Shown: in pieces, positions 44,892-53,169 of the stretch
Numbering within the stretch: the stretch's first letter is position 1
Layout: the number at the start of each line of letters is the position of its first letter
From: Spirochaetaceae bacterium bin103
GTDB lineage: Bacteria; Spirochaetota; Spirochaetia; SZUA-6; Bin103
Direction of reading: 5' to 3'
Length of the DNA stretch: 60,217 bases
NCBI GenBank assembly: GCA_002238925.1
Contig: MPNH01000032.1
Location: 1 to 60,217 of the forward strand
Notes under the pieces: model-generated
The model's input: the letters and a program-made list of their open reading frames with translations, nothing else
What the model was told of the DNA's origin: nothing
The model's database searches: none
Program-made: the position numbers and the translations under genes

Positions 44892-45674
44892 ATGGCTGAG
44901 CCACGGATAGGGGTGTGCGGATCGCACGCGGAACTGAGCGCGGTAGCGGGATCGATCGACTTCGCCGAAGAGGCGGTGCAGCGGCTGCTGGTGCCGGAGC
45001 AGCCTGATGCGGCATTCACGCCCCCGGACCGTGCGGCGCTGGAGGTGCTGCCCATTCCGGTGGCCAATATCTTCCTGCCGGGCGACCTGCGCTCGACCGG
45101 CCCGGCGGTGGACCTGGAGCGGCTGCGCCGCTACGCGCGGACGGCGTTCCTGCGCGCCCGGCAGGTCGGAATCGGCATCGTGGTATACGGCAGCGGCGGC
45201 TCGCGGCAGGTCGACGAGGGGTTCGACCGGGGGCGCGCCGAGCAGCAGTTCGTGGAAGCGCTGCAGACGGTCGGGCCGCCGGCGGCCGAGGCCGGCATCA
45301 CCGTGGTGGTGGAACCGCTCAACACCGCCGAATGCAACCTGATCAATAGTGTGACCGAGGGCGCGGAGGCGGTGCGCGCCGCGGGACACCCGCACGTGAT
45401 GCTGCTGGCGGACCTGTACCACATGCTGCGCGAGGACGAAGGTCCCGACGCCATCGAACGGGCCGGTGACCTGATCCGGCACGTGCACGTGGCCGAGGTG
45501 GCTGAGCGTACGCCGCCGGGCGTGGCTGGCGACGACTTTCGCCCGTTCCTGTGCGCCCTGGCCGGCATCGGCTACGCCGGCGACTACTCGCTGGAGTGCC
45601 GCTGGAGCGACCAGGTCGCACAGGCCCCGCCCGGCGTCGCGGAGCTGCGCCGCCAACTCGCATCGATTGCGTAA
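44892..45674 (+). CDS. Sugar phosphate isomerase/epimerase (AP endonuclease-2-like TIM barrel)
   Basis: The 260-residue TIM-barrel protein has the metal-ligand pattern of the xylose isomerase-like superfamily: VVVEPLNTAECNLINSV (Glu ligand), LLADLYHMLREDE (Asp and His), RHVHVAEVAE (His) and GDYSLECRW (Glu). It probably interconverts keto and aldo sugars or acts as an epimerase; the substrate is unknown. GAGGAGG precedes the ATG. It lies behind the aldo/keto reductase and converges on the VapBC-like module. Confidence 0.85.
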   Translation: MAEPRIGVCGSHAELSAVAGSIDFAEEAVQRLLVPEQPDAAFTPPDRAALEVLPIPVANIFLPGDLRSTGPAVDLERLRRYARTAFLRARQVGIGIVVYGSGGSRQVDEGFDRGRAEQQFVEALQTVGPPAAEAGITVVVEPLNTAECNLINSVTEGAEAVRAAGHPHVMLLADLYHMLREDEGPDAIERAGDLIRHVHVAEVAERTPPGVAGDDFRPFLCALAGIGYAGDYSLECRWSDQVAQAPPGVAELRRQLASIA

Positions 45675-45693
45675 CCCGGCGGACCCCTCAGGG

Positions 45694-46137
45694 TCAGCCC
45701 GGAATGGCACCGGGAGGGGCATCGGTCAGCGCCGAGAATGGGTTGACCACCGTTACTCCGTCGAACACCTGGCCGGCGTTCAGGTCCTCGGTCAGAAGCT
45801 GGTCACAGTCGAGCATCCGCGCCGCTTCGATGATGGCGGCATCCCAGTAGGACATGCGCCACCGCCTGGTCGCCGTGAGCGCCTCCCGCAGCAGCGCAAT
45901 CGACACTTCCTGTACACGGAATCGCTGCCAAGTGGCGATGAAAGCGACCGCGTCACCGTGGGGCAGGGGCTCGGCGCGGGTCGCTCGGGTGGCCTGGACG
46001 TAGAACTCCTGCAGCACCTGAACCGAGAGACACAGGTCCGCGGCGCCGAGCAGTTCCGCCGCGACAGCGGCCTTGCCGGCTTCCGCCGGGTCGGTGCTTA
46101 CGCTGTAGAGCAGAACGTTGGTGTCAACGAAGCGCAT
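45694..46137 (-). CDS. PIN-domain toxin (VapC-like)
   Basis: The 147-residue protein has the PIN nuclease pattern: first Asp in MRFVDTNVLLYS, Glu in VLQEFYVQA, Asp in WDAAIIEAA and a terminal LLTEDLNAG. PIN toxins cleave RNA, often initiator tRNA. The start at 46137 gives the standard N-terminus and overlaps the antitoxin stop by 14 bases. Two further in-frame ATGs upstream (46155 and 46164) arise from a 9-bp repeat. Codon use fits the genome. Confidence 0.88.
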   Translation of the reverse strand: MRFVDTNVLLYSVSTDPAEAGKAAVAAELLGAADLCLSVQVLQEFYVQATRATRAEPLPHGDAVAFIATWQRFRVQEVSIALLREALTATRRWRMSYWDAAIIEAARMLDCDQLLTEDLNAGQVFDGVTVVNPFSALTDAPPGAIPG

Positions 46138-46405
46138 TCCGGTCACCGCGGTCATTGCGGTCATTGCGGGCGTGCAGCGCCTCCCGTGACAGCCGGTCGG
46201 ATGCCGCGAACCTGAAGCCGCGGCTGTGCAGCCGTTCCCGCAATTCGCACTCCTCGCGGCGAAGCCGCTCGAACGGGGTCTCCTCCAAGGCGACCTCGGT
46301 CAGCATCTGCCGCACCATCGCCGAAACCGACGTCCGTCGTTCAGCCGCCCACATACGCGCCCTGTGGTAGACCTCGTCATCCACAGAAACTGTGATGTTC
46401 CTCAT
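46124..46405 (-). CDS. Ribbon-helix-helix antitoxin (VapB-like)
   Basis: The 93-residue protein starts MRNITVSVDDEVYHRARMWA and continues RRTSVSAMVRQMLTEVALEE, a ribbon-helix-helix DNA-binding domain. A C-terminal toxin-binding tail ends in NDRNDRGDRNALR. It would neutralise the PIN toxin and repress the shared promoter. The ATG at 46405 lies about six bases after the -10 box of the promoter, so the mRNA is probably leaderless. Confidence 0.85.
   Translation of the reverse strand: MRNITVSVDDEVYHRARMWAAERRTSVSAMVRQMLTEVALEETPFERLRREECELRERLHSRGFRFAASDRLSREALHARNDRNDRGDRNALR
46142..46168. repeat. Three tandem 9-bp units at the antitoxin-toxin overlap
   Basis: GTCACCGCG, GTCATTGCG and GTCATTGCG follow one another on the plus strand. 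On the minus strand each adds an N-D-R or G-D-R triplet to the antitoxin tail, and the last two each supply an in-frame ATG for the toxin. Confidence 0.75.
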
Positions 46406-46411
46406 TCATTC

Positions 46412-46440
46412 ACAGTAGGTGCCCCGCCGGCTGCCGTCAA
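46412..46440 (-). promoter_or_regulatory. Promoter of the VapBC-like module
   Basis: On the minus strand TTGACG (46440-46435), a 17-bp spacer and TACTGT (46417-46412). The predicted start coincides with the antitoxin ATG at 46405. Confidence 0.65.
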
Positions 46441-46509
46441 GTCAATCGCCTCGAGCGCATGCCCAACAGCCTTGACTTGGGCCTGCCGGTGGGGCGAACT
46501 TCGTCCGCC

Positions 46510-47322
46510 ATGGCTGGAGCGGTCGACCACATTCGCGCGGCACGGAGACATCTCAAGACCATGACCATGGCGGCGGTGCGGTCGCTGGACGACCGCGGCT
46601 GGGTGCTGGCCGGCGATTTCGGGCTGCGCTTGCTGCGCGTGCTGTTGCTGCTCTCGTTGTGGCGCACGGTGCTGCCGGAGACCGGCGCCACCTCCGGCAT
46701 GACGCGCGCGGCGGTGCTGACCTACACGCTGATTGCCGAGGCGTTCGCCAGCCAGCTCACCCTCGGCACCGGGATCGAGCTGGCGCTCACGAGCGGGGAT
46801 ATCGCCAACCGGTTTCTGCGCCCGGCAGGGGTGTTCGGCCAGTTCACGGCGGAGATGGTCGGGGCCGGCCTGCGCGATCTGCTGCTGTTCTCGCTGCCGC
46901 TGTTCTGCCTGGCGCCGCTGCTGGGGGTCAATCCGCTGCCGGCGGGCGTGGGCGCGGCGCTGCTGTTCGCGTGCAGCGTGGCACTCGCGCTGCTGGTGGC
47001 CGCCGCGCTCGACTTCATCTTTGCGAGCATCATGGTGCTGCTTGAGCACAGCGTGTACGCGATGATGAAGCTGCGCACCGCCGTCAGCGCGCTGCTGTCG
47101 GGGGCGGTGATCCCGCTTGCGCTGATGCCGTGGGGGATCGGCGAGGTGTTCGGCTACCTGCCGTTCGCGGCGTTGGCGTCGGCCCCGTTGCGCATTTACA
47201 CCGGTACCGGCGATGCGCTGCTCCTGCTCGCGCTGCAGGCGGCGTGGGTGGCGGTGCTGTGGCCGCTCGCCCACCTGATGTGGAGCGCCAACCGCGAGCG
47301 CCTGGTCACGCACGGAGGCTGA
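46510..47322 (+). CDS. ABC-2 type exporter permease, first subunit
   Basis: A 270-residue membrane protein with about six predicted helices (such as LLLFSLPLFCLAPLLGV and ALLVAAALDFIFASIMVLLE). It matches the ABC-2 family transporter proteins (PF06182/DUF990 group), which come as two permeases plus an ATPase, as here. The start is uncertain: ATG 46510 is chosen because helix 1 then follows a short cytoplasmic N-terminus; ATG 46459 is also open. It ends ...VTHGG at 47322, inside a 17-bp direct repeat. The substrate is unknown. Confidence 0.82.
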   Translation: MAGAVDHIRAARRHLKTMTMAAVRSLDDRGWVLAGDFGLRLLRVLLLLSLWRTVLPETGATSGMTRAAVLTYTLIAEAFASQLTLGTGIELALTSGDIANRFLRPAGVFGQFTAEMVGAGLRDLLLFSLPLFCLAPLLGVNPLPAGVGAALLFACSVALALLVAAALDFIFASIMVLLEHSVYAMMKLRTAVSALLSGAVIPLALMPWGIGEVFGYLPFAALASAPLRIYTGTGDALLLLALQAAWVAVLWPLAHLMWSANRERLVTHGG

Positions 47323-47441
47323 GTTCGAATTGGCTGCAGGCAGCAAGCGCGTACACAACAACGGCCATTACGCCATGCAGTTCGGCGCAAGCCGAACTGC
47401 GGTTGTTGGCCGACAGGCCAACACCACGCACGGAGGCTGAG
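47307..47441. mobile_element. 101-bp structured insert between 17-bp direct repeats
   Basis: CACGCACGGAGGCTGAG occurs exactly at 47307-47323 and 47425-47441. The first copy is the end of permease gene 1, and the second carries the GGAGG ribosome site of permease gene 2. Between them lie 101 bases rich in inverted repeats: GCAGTTCGGC/GCCGAACTGC (47377-47400) with a GCAA loop, CAACAAC/GTTGTTG (47356-47362 with 47402-47408), and GTTGGCC/GGCCAAC (47405-47422), which competes with the previous stem. It looks like a small non-coding insertion with target duplication; no protein is encoded. Slippage or misassembly are alternatives. Confidence 0.55.
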
Positions 47442-47444
47442 CGG

Positions 47445-48278
47445 ATGTCTGTATTGACGACCGTCGCCGCGCGCTGGCGGGTGCAGGCGCACCTCGACTT
47501 CATGTGGATGACCAAGGATCTGCGCTTCTTCCTGATCAACGTGGTCGGCGACGTGATCCTCAATCTGGCCGGCGTCACCGCGGTGTTCCTGCTCGCCGAG
47601 CGGTTCGACGGGATCGGCCTCTGGGCGCGCGACCAGGTAATCTTCATGCTCGGCTACGCGGCGCTGGTGCGCGGCTTCCTGGACGTCGGCTTCAGCTACA
47701 ATGTGCTGCACATCAGCCGCCGCATCGGGCGCGGCCAGCTCGACCACCTGCTGGTGCAGCCGCAGCCGCTGTGGATGGGACTGCTCACCGAGGGGTTCAT
47801 GCCGTTCTCCGGGTGCTGGTCGCTGCTCACCGGCGCCGGCATCACCGCGTGGGCGGTCGTTCAGCTCGGCGCCGGATTCCCGGTGCAGTGGTGGCTGCTG
47901 TTCGGCGCCAACCTGCTCGCTTCCTGCGCCATGGCGCTGGCGTTCTCGTTCCTGTGGGGCGCGCTGGCGTTCTGGGCGCCGGTGGCCGCCGAAGAGATGT
48001 CGAGCCGCGCGGTGGGCTTCCTCTATCAACTCAAGGCGTTCCCGCTCGACGGCTTGAGCGCCGTGGTGCTGACCGGCATGCTCACCGTGCTGCCGGTCGG
48101 CTTCGTCGCCTGGTATCCGAGCCGCCAACTGCTCGGCATCGCCGCGCCGCACCTCTGGCACACGCCGCTGGCCGCGCTACTGCTGGCCCTGGTTGCCGGA
48201 ATCGTATTCAAGAAGGGAATGGAGCACTATGCACAGACCGGATCGCAGCGTTACATCGCCTGGGGACATCGCGGTTGA
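47445..48278 (+). CDS. ABC-2 type exporter permease, second subunit
   Basis: The 277-residue partner permease has six predicted helices (for instance FFLINVVGDVILNLAGVTAVF and PLAALLLALVAGIVF) and the family segment FSYNVLHISRRIGRGQLDHLLVQP between helices. It belongs to the same ABC-2 group as the preceding gene. GGAGG at 47432-47436 is 8 nt from ATG 47445. Its 3' end overlaps the ATPase gene by 50 bases. Confidence 0.85.
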   Translation: MSVLTTVAARWRVQAHLDFMWMTKDLRFFLINVVGDVILNLAGVTAVFLLAERFDGIGLWARDQVIFMLGYAALVRGFLDVGFSYNVLHISRRIGRGQLDHLLVQPQPLWMGLLTEGFMPFSGCWSLLTGAGITAWAVVQLGAGFPVQWWLLFGANLLASCAMALAFSFLWGALAFWAPVAAEEMSSRAVGFLYQLKAFPLDGLSAVVLTGMLTVLPVGFVAWYPSRQLLGIAAPHLWHTPLAALLLALVAGIVFKKGMEHYAQTGSQRYIAWGHRG

Positions 48279-49254
48279 GCTGCGCGAGGTCGACAAGACC
48301 TTCTACCAGCGCCAGCGCTCGGAGCGGTTTCGCGACGTTCTGACCAACCTGTTCCGGCCCACGATTCGCGAGATCCGCGCCCTGCGCGGGGTGAACCTGG
48401 CGATCCGGCGCGGCGAGATCGTCGCCTACGCGGGGCCCAACGGCGCCGGCAAGTCCACCACCGTGAAGCTGCTGTCGAGCGTGCTCGCGCCCACCGCCGG
48501 CACCGTGCGCTGCCTCGGCATGGACCCGATGACCGAGCGGGTGCCCTACGTGCGCCGCATCGGCGTGGTGTTCGGGCAGCGCACCGAGCTGTGGTGGGAC
48601 CAGCCGGTGGCGGCCAGCTTCGAGTGGAAGCGGGTGGTGTGGGAGATCCCGCGCTCGCGCTACGATGAGATGCTCGCCTTCGTGAAGGATCTGCTCGGCA
48701 TCGGCGAGTTCTTTCACACTCTGGCGCGGCAGCTCAGCCTGGGCCAGAAGATGCGCGCCGACATCGCGCTGATGCTGCTGCACGAGCCGGAGATCCTGTT
48801 CCTGGACGAGCCCACCATCGGCCTCGACGTGCTCGCCAAGCGCAACATCCTCGACTTCATCAACACCCTGAACCGGGAGCGCGGCGTGACCGTGATGCTG
48901 ACCAGCCACGACATGGACGAGCTCGAGCAACTGGCCGGGCGCATCGTGCTGATCGACCGCGGCCGCATTGCCTACGACGGCGACTTCGTGGAACTGCGCC
49001 GCCGCTTCGGCGACCGCCGCCACCTCACCATCGATACCGGCACCGCCGATCCGCCGACCCTCGCCGGCGTCCGGTCCACCGGCAGCGACGGCAACCGCCA
49101 CCGTTACACCTTCGACGCCGCCCGCACGCCGATCACCACCCTGCTGCAGCAGGCATCCGCCCAGACCGTCATCCACGACGTGGAGACCCACCGCTCCCGC
49201 ATCGACGACGTCATCGCCGACATCTACCAGGACTGGAACACCGAACACGGATGA
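48229..49254 (+). CDS. ABC transporter ATP-binding protein of the ABC-2 exporter
   Basis: The 341-residue ATPase has Walker A GPNGAGKST (residues ~72-80), Q-loop VVFGQRTELWW, signature QLSLGQKMR (a Leu in place of the usual Gly, as is common in this ABC-2 group), Walker B EILFLDEPTIGLD and H-loop SHDMDEL. A C-terminal domain of about 100 residues follows the NBD. GGAG precedes ATG 48229, which lies within the permease gene, so translation is probably coupled. It powers the two preceding permeases; the exported substrate is unknown. Confidence 0.92.
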   Translation: MHRPDRSVTSPGDIAVELREVDKTFYQRQRSERFRDVLTNLFRPTIREIRALRGVNLAIRRGEIVAYAGPNGAGKSTTVKLLSSVLAPTAGTVRCLGMDPMTERVPYVRRIGVVFGQRTELWWDQPVAASFEWKRVVWEIPRSRYDEMLAFVKDLLGIGEFFHTLARQLSLGQKMRADIALMLLHEPEILFLDEPTIGLDVLAKRNILDFINTLNRERGVTVMLTSHDMDELEQLAGRIVLIDRGRIAYDGDFVELRRRFGDRRHLTIDTGTADPPTLAGVRSTGSDGNRHRYTFDAARTPITTLLQQASAQTVIHDVETHRSRIDDVIADIYQDWNTEHG

Positions 49255-49256
49255 GC

Positions 49257-49290
49257 AAAAAAACGGCCACGGGATGTACTCCCGTGGCCG
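49257..49290 (-). terminator. Rho-independent terminator of the binding-protein gene
   Basis: On the minus strand a perfect 11-bp stem (49290-49280 with 49274-49264) and a 5-nt loop is followed by seven U residues (49263-49257). It lies about 43 bases after the stop of the minus-strand binding protein at 49334, and it abuts the end of the convergent ATPase gene. Confidence 0.92.
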
Positions 49291-49333
49291 CTCTCCTGGG
49301 CGATCAGAATCGCCCGATTCGGGTTTCGGGGCG

Positions 49334-51049
49334 TTAGTAGCCCATCTCCTTCTTCATGTTCTGGTCGATCCACACCCAGCCGGAAGCCTCCAGCCACGTG
49401 TTGTAGCTCGCGAGGTAGGATTCGCCGTAATAGTTCTGAATCCACGGCCACCAGAAGCGGCCCTGTACCTTGACCGCCTGCGGAATGGCGATCGCCTCGT
49501 TGAGCAGGTAGACCGACGCTTCCTTGATCAACTCGTTGCGCTTTTCCGCGTCCAGCTCTTTTACCAACTGCTCCACGAGCGCGTCGTAGTGGGAATCGGA
49601 CCAGTCGGTGTAGTTGCGGGTGTGCCCGGTGGTGAACCGCGGCAGCGTGCCCACCGGGCAGCCGCCGCAATGGCCCTGCCGGATGGAGCCGGTATAGGTC
49701 CGCTCGCGCGCGTGGGCGCTCCACACCGCGGCCTCGAAGCCCTGCAGGTTGACCGTGACGCCGATCTTCTCCCACTGGTCCTTGAGCAGCGCCCCGTCGG
49801 TCATGAATTCCGGCCAGCCGAGGGTGGTGTAGTCGATGGTGAAGCCGTTCGGATAGCCAGCGTCGGCGAGCATCTGCTTCGCCTTCTCCGGGTTGTAGTC
49901 GTACAGCATGCGCGTCTCTTCCGGCAGTTCATCCATCGGGGTGTAGGACGGCATGATCGGGTCGACCGGGAACCAGTGAGTGGGCAGCTGCAGGTCGCCC
50001 GCCTGGCGCAGCTTCTGGAAGCCGGTCAGGTCGGTGCCGACCATCATGGCGCGGCGCACGTCGCGGTTGTCGAACGGCGGTTCGGTGGTCTTCAGGTAGG
50101 CTGTCGATCCGAACGAGATCGGAAACCGGTGCGAGTTCAACTCGGGCGCGGTCTCATCCAGCGTCTGCCAGTGCACGGCGAATACCGAACTGGCCATGTC
50201 GGCCTTGCCGGTGCGCAGCGCGGCCACCATCGACGCCTCGTCGGCGATGATCGGGACGATCACCTTGTCCACGAACGGAAGCTGATACTGCTGGCCGTCA
50301 ATGGTGGTCTTGTCCCAGTAGTTGGGGTTGCGCTCGTAGGTCACGTGGGAATCGATCTCGTAGCCGCCGAACAGGAACGGCCCGGTACCTACCTGGTTCT
50401 CCAACTTGTCCATGCCCGCCGCCTCCATCTCGGGAGGAGTGATGGCGGTCGTGCCGCCAAGCGTCAGGATGTTCAACATGCCGACGTCGAGTTCGGTGAA
50501 CTCGATTACCACGGTGTGGGAGTCGGTGGCGGTGATGTCGCCGGACACACCCTTGAAACGCGCTCCGGCGGGCGCCTCGCGAAAGTACTTCAGGTCGGCG
50601 ACGACGTCTTCGGCGACCATCTCGCGATTGTCCATGAAGTCGACCTTGTCCGCGGCCCACATCACGCCCTTGCGCAGGTGCCAAGTGTGTTGCTCGGGCG
50701 TGACTTCCCAGCTCTCCAGCAGCAGACCGCGCGCGTACTTGTCGGGCAGCGGGCCTACCAGGGTAAAGGGATACTCGCCGGTGCCCTTGGGACCGTACTT
50801 CTCGTGGTCCCCGAAGCGCGGCGGTTCCTGGATCAAGGAGAGAAAGAGCGTTGTGTGACCCTGGCCGTCGGCCGGGTCGGGGCTTTCGGGACCGAAAGTG
50901 AACGCACCGCCGACCGCGGTCAGGGTGCCCCCGTACTGCGGGCCGCCGTCCCCTGCCGCGGCCATCTCGCTGTCCTGCTCTCCTGCCGCGGAGAGCCACA
51001 TTGCCGCGGCGGCGAGGAGCACCACGGCAAATCCATAGGTCTTGTTCAT
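49334..51049 (-). CDS. ABC transporter substrate-binding protein (family 5, Opp/Dpp type)
   Basis: The 571-residue protein begins MNKTYGFAVVLLAAAAMWLSAAGEQDSE, with a signal segment cut near residue 22 and no lipobox Cys. Family-5 features follow: PQYGGTLTAVGGAF, LESWEVTPEQHTWHLRKGVMW, GTGPFLFGGYE, ERNPNYWDK and DNRDVRRAMMVGTDL. GGAGG lies 6 nt before the ATG. It is transcribed from its own promoter behind the two permeases. Family 5 takes up peptides, but many members near glycosidases bind oligosaccharides, which the adjacent hydrolases make plausible here. Confidence 0.92.
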   Translation of the reverse strand: MNKTYGFAVVLLAAAAMWLSAAGEQDSEMAAAGDGGPQYGGTLTAVGGAFTFGPESPDPADGQGHTTLFLSLIQEPPRFGDHEKYGPKGTGEYPFTLVGPLPDKYARGLLLESWEVTPEQHTWHLRKGVMWAADKVDFMDNREMVAEDVVADLKYFREAPAGARFKGVSGDITATDSHTVVIEFTELDVGMLNILTLGGTTAITPPEMEAAGMDKLENQVGTGPFLFGGYEIDSHVTYERNPNYWDKTTIDGQQYQLPFVDKVIVPIIADEASMVAALRTGKADMASSVFAVHWQTLDETAPELNSHRFPISFGSTAYLKTTEPPFDNRDVRRAMMVGTDLTGFQKLRQAGDLQLPTHWFPVDPIMPSYTPMDELPEETRMLYDYNPEKAKQMLADAGYPNGFTIDYTTLGWPEFMTDGALLKDQWEKIGVTVNLQGFEAAVWSAHARERTYTGSIRQGHCGGCPVGTLPRFTTGHTRNYTDWSDSHYDALVEQLVKELDAEKRNELIKEASVYLLNEAIAIPQAVKVQGRFWWPWIQNYYGESYLASYNTWLEASGWVWIDQNMKKEMGY

Positions 51050-51089
51050 GCAATACCTCCTGTAGATGCGGTCACAAATGACCGACGGC

Positions 51090-51118
51090 AGGTTACTGGC
51101 GCCCGCGAGTCGTGTCAA
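51090..51118 (-). promoter_or_regulatory. Promoter of the family-5 binding protein
   Basis: On the minus strand TTGACA (51118-51113), a 17-bp spacer and TAACCT (51095-51090). It lies between the DppC stop and the binding-protein start, and would give extra binding protein relative to the permeases. Confidence 0.75.
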
Positions 51119-51176
51119 ACCCCGTTGCCGGGTCGCCCGAGTCCGAGCCGAACTCCCGTGCCCGCGGCGGCGCCGG

Positions 51177-52115
51177 TCAGCGCCCGGACTTGATGCGCCG
51201 CCCGGTCCGGACCACCTTGGCGCTGAACCGTCCCACGCCGCCGCGCAGCTTGGGATCAAGGATGTCGCGCGCGGCGTCGCCGAACATATTGGTGCCGTAT
51301 ACCACGGTGGCGAGGGCGAGCCCCGGCCACAGCACCGTCCACGGCGCCACGAACATGAATTCGCGGCTGCGCCCGCTGAGCATGGCGCCCCAACTCGGAA
51401 ACGGCGGCTGGATGCCGAAGCCGAGGAAGCTGAGGCTGGCCTCGGACAGAATGATGGCCGGAATGCGCAGCGTGAGCAGGATCACGGCCGGCGCGAGCAC
51501 GTTGGGCAGGATGTGGCGCAGCAGAACCCGGGTGGTGCGCCCGCCGATCGCCGACGCCGCGGTCACGTAGGCGTCTTCCTTGGTGCTGATCACTGCGCCG
51601 CGGATGATGCGCGAGCCGGTAATGCCTCCCGCCACCCCGAGCACCACGATGATCGGCATCATGCCGCCGCCGAGGAACGCGATGATCACCATCAGCACGA
51701 TCAGGTCCGGCAGCGACATCCAGGCGTCGACCAGGCGCTGCGTGAGCAGGTCGAAGGTGCCGCCCAGGTAACCCGATATGAGGCCGATCAGAAGCGATAT
51801 CAGCGTTGCCAGGGAGGCGCCGGCCAGTCCCACGATTACCGACACGCGCGCGCCGTAGATGACGCGGGTCAGCACGTCGCGGCCCAGGTCGTCGGTGCCC
51901 AGCCAGTTGGTGTCGGACGGGGCGGCCAGCGGCTGCTCCATGTTGGTCTCGTTCATCCCGTACGGCGCCAGCACGTCGGCGAGCAATCCCACCAGCAGCA
52001 GCAGTGCGGTGATTACTGCGCCCACGGTGCCGAGCGGCTTCTCCTTGACGATGCGCCGGAAGAACGTGACCACCGCCGACCGGCGTGCACCCTCCGGCAA
52101 CCCGACGCCGCTCAT
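51177..52115 (-). CDS. ABC transporter permease (DppC/OppC family)
   Basis: The 312-residue inner-membrane protein has an N-terminal OppC_N-like helix, then GTDDLGRDVLTRVIYGARVS, the EAA-type loop YVTAASAIGGRTTRVLLRHILPN, and SEASLSFLGFGIQPPFPSWGAML. It ends with the usual NMFGDAARDILDPKL. ATG 52115 overlaps the DppB stop by four bases. A broken relic of a similar C-terminus is at 58.6-58.9 kb. Confidence 0.94.
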   Translation of the reverse strand: MSGVGLPEGARRSAVVTFFRRIVKEKPLGTVGAVITALLLLVGLLADVLAPYGMNETNMEQPLAAPSDTNWLGTDDLGRDVLTRVIYGARVSVIVGLAGASLATLISLLIGLISGYLGGTFDLLTQRLVDAWMSLPDLIVLMVIIAFLGGGMMPIIVVLGVAGGITGSRIIRGAVISTKEDAYVTAASAIGGRTTRVLLRHILPNVLAPAVILLTLRIPAIILSEASLSFLGFGIQPPFPSWGAMLSGRSREFMFVAPWTVLWPGLALATVVYGTNMFGDAARDILDPKLRGGVGRFSAKVVRTGRRIKSGR

Positions 52116-53101
52116 GACGCGCGGATCCTCGGATCCAGGAAGCCGTAGGTGAGGTCCACCACCAGGTTGATCACCATCAGGCCGATGCTGAAGAACAGCA
52201 TGATGCCCATCACCACCGGGTAGTCGCGCACCAGCAGCGACTCCACGATGAGGCGCCCCATGCCCGGTAGCATGAAGATCTGCTCGATAATCACCGTGCC
52301 GCCGATCAGAATCGGTATCTGCAGGCCGACGATGGTGATCACGGGTATGAACGCGTTCTTGAGGGCGTGCCGGCTCACCACCAGGGCCTCGGCCAACCCC
52401 TTCGCCCACGCCGTCCTGATGTAGTCGTTGCGGATCACCTCCAGGGTCATGGTCCGGGTCATGCGCATGGTGCCGCCGGCCATGGCCAGTGCCAACACGA
52501 CCGCCGGTACGAGGAACATCTTGATGTTGCCCATCGGGTCGTCGGCGAACTTGATGAGCCAGATGGAGGGCATGTAGCCCCACCAGATCGACGGGTAGAC
52601 GATCACCAGCGTCGCCAGCCAGAAGCCGGGCACCGAGATCGACAGGATGGCGAAGCTGCGCCCGACGTAATCGCCCCAGGTATCCTGCCGCAGGGCCGAA
52701 TAGACGCCGATCGGGATGGCGATGAGTTGCGCGATCACCAGGCCCATCAGGCCCAACTCCATGGTCACCGGTATCTTCTTGAACAGCAGTTCGGTCACCG
52801 TCAGGCGCTCCCGCCAGGAGGTGCCGAAGTCGCCCTGCAGCACGCCGCTGAATTGGCCGTCCAGGTTCGGCGCCACGCCGAGAAAACGTCCATACTGGAC
52901 GATCAGCGGTGCGTCGAGGCCGAGCCTTTTTTCCAGCTCTTCACGGTCGAGCTCGATTTGGTCCGCCGATTCCGCCAACTGTGCGATCATCACGTCGATC
53001 ATGTCGCCGGGCACGAGGCGCATGAGCAGGAACAGCATCACGCTGATCAGGAACGCGGTCGGGATCATCAACAGAAGACGGCGGATTATGTACGCGCGCA
53101 A
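52112..53101 (-). CDS. ABC transporter permease (DppB/OppB family)
   Basis: The 329-residue permease starts with TTG at 53101 after AAGGA at 7 nt and reads RAYIIRRLLLMIPTAFLISVM, the standard first helix. The family loop RTAWAKGLAEALVVSRHALKN, the EAA-type region, and the final segment VVDLTYGFLDPRIR are present. It lies 68 bases after the beta-propeller hydrolase gene on the same strand, so these genes may form one transcript. The ATPases DppD/DppF are not in the window. Confidence 0.94.
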   Translation of the reverse strand: MRAYIIRRLLLMIPTAFLISVMLFLLMRLVPGDMIDVMIAQLAESADQIELDREELEKRLGLDAPLIVQYGRFLGVAPNLDGQFSGVLQGDFGTSWRERLTVTELLFKKIPVTMELGLMGLVIAQLIAIPIGVYSALRQDTWGDYVGRSFAILSISVPGFWLATLVIVYPSIWWGYMPSIWLIKFADDPMGNIKMFLVPAVVLALAMAGGTMRMTRTMTLEVIRNDYIRTAWAKGLAEALVVSRHALKNAFIPVITIVGLQIPILIGGTVIIEQIFMLPGMGRLIVESLLVRDYPVVMGIMLFFSIGLMVINLVVDLTYGFLDPRIRAS

Positions 53102-53169
53102 CTTGGCGTCCTTCGTGCAGCCATGGGCAGGGCGATCTTAACAGTGAGCATTGCGCCGCACAACCTCTG

